Source of the DNA: Opitutia bacterium
Lineage (GTDB): Bacteria; Verrucomicrobiota; Verrucomicrobiae; Opitutales; UBA953
Length of the DNA stretch: 5,930 nt
Direction of reading: 5' to 3'
NCBI GenBank assembly: GCA_947488485.1
Contig: CANKZO010000145.1
Location: 1-5,930, forward strand
This document shows, one piece after another, positions 5,749 through 5,930 of the stretch. A program made the position numbers and the translations under genes. The notes beneath the pieces are model-generated. The model saw only the letters and a list, made by a program, of their open reading frames with translations, ran no database searches and had not been told where the DNA came from. Each line of letters starts with the position of its first letter. Positions within the stretch are counted from its first letter, which is position 1.

Positions 5749-5930
5749 TCAGCCCCAGTATTGGGCGGTCTTGCGCTTGAGGAAGTCGGCGCTGCGGCGG
5801 AGTTGTTCGATGCCGTCGACGCCGTCCTCGATGCTGATCCAGCCGTCGAAGCCGACGCGCTTGAGCTCGGTGAAGATGGCGTCGTAGTCGTTGAGGCCCT
5901 TGCCGATCTCGCCGTGGCGGAGGCGCTTGG
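5749..5930 (-). CDS. Sugar phosphate isomerase/epimerase, C-terminal fragment
   Basis: The last 59 codons and TGA stop of a gene that begins beyond the right edge. The translated end contains HGEIGKGLNDYDAIFTELKR followed by VGFDGWISIEDG and a final LRRSADFLKRKTAQYWG. This is the typical C-terminus of AP-endonuclease-2-like (PF01261) TIM-barrel sugar isomerases and epimerases, in which G-x-G-x-x-D-Y and the GFDGW-x-S-I-E strand complete the barrel and supply a metal ligand (E of SIED). Such enzymes interconvert ketoses and aldoses or epimerise keto-sugars. The gene is the first visible member of the minus-strand operon, 9 bases ahead of the oxidoreductase. Pairing of this family with a PF12831-type oxidoreductase is common in sugar-catabolic clusters and suggests successive steps on the same substrate. 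The fragment is too short to name the substrate. Confidence 0.88.
   Translation of the reverse strand, partial: KRLRHGEIGKGLNDYDAIFTELKRVGFDGWISIEDGVDGIEQLRRSADFLKRKTAQYWG

Overview
The window is a compact, GC-rich bacterial segment with almost no non-coding DNA. It holds two gene groups that converge near position 1700. No rRNA, tRNA, CRISPR array, insertion sequence or phage gene is visible. Several features suggest a Gram-negative heterotroph of the Verrucomicrobiota/Lentisphaerota/Planctomycetota type: a PF12831-type FAD oxidoreductase beside an AP-endonuclease-2-type sugar isomerase, a PfkB kinase with an FDVNLR...FYSRE segment, an exported beta-helix lipoprotein, and weak Shine-Dalgarno use. 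This taxonomic placement is inference from gene content; no marker gene is present.

Left part, + strand (1-1679): the end of one DUF4139-family protein, then after 43 bases a complete second copy with a signal peptide. The last 80 residues of the two copies are about 82% identical by direct count, so this is a tandem gene duplication. A GC-rich hairpin (about 1681-1716) lies between this pair and the convergent operon.

Right part, - strand, read from 5930 down to 1710: a tightly packed operon of five genes. In transcription order they are the C-terminus of a sugar phosphate isomerase/epimerase (TIM barrel), a cytoplasmic-looking FAD-dependent oxidoreductase of 431 aa, a 72-aa protein that is mostly a twin-arginine signal peptide, a 544-aa beta-helix lipoprotein with a pectate-lyase-like fold, and a 295-aa PfkB/fructokinase-like sugar kinase. 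Neighbouring genes overlap by 8 and 1 bases or are separated by 1 and 9 bases, so they are almost certainly co-transcribed and partly translationally coupled. The operon promoter lies outside the window to the right.

Working model (inference): the lipoprotein binds or cleaves a polysaccharide at the cell surface or in the periplasm. The oxidoreductase and isomerase convert a released sugar, and the kinase phosphorylates the product for central metabolism. The most unusual element is the very small Tat-targeted protein, whose gene overlaps both the oxidoreductase and the lipoprotein genes. It could be an export or assembly partner for one of them, or a remnant of a larger gene.
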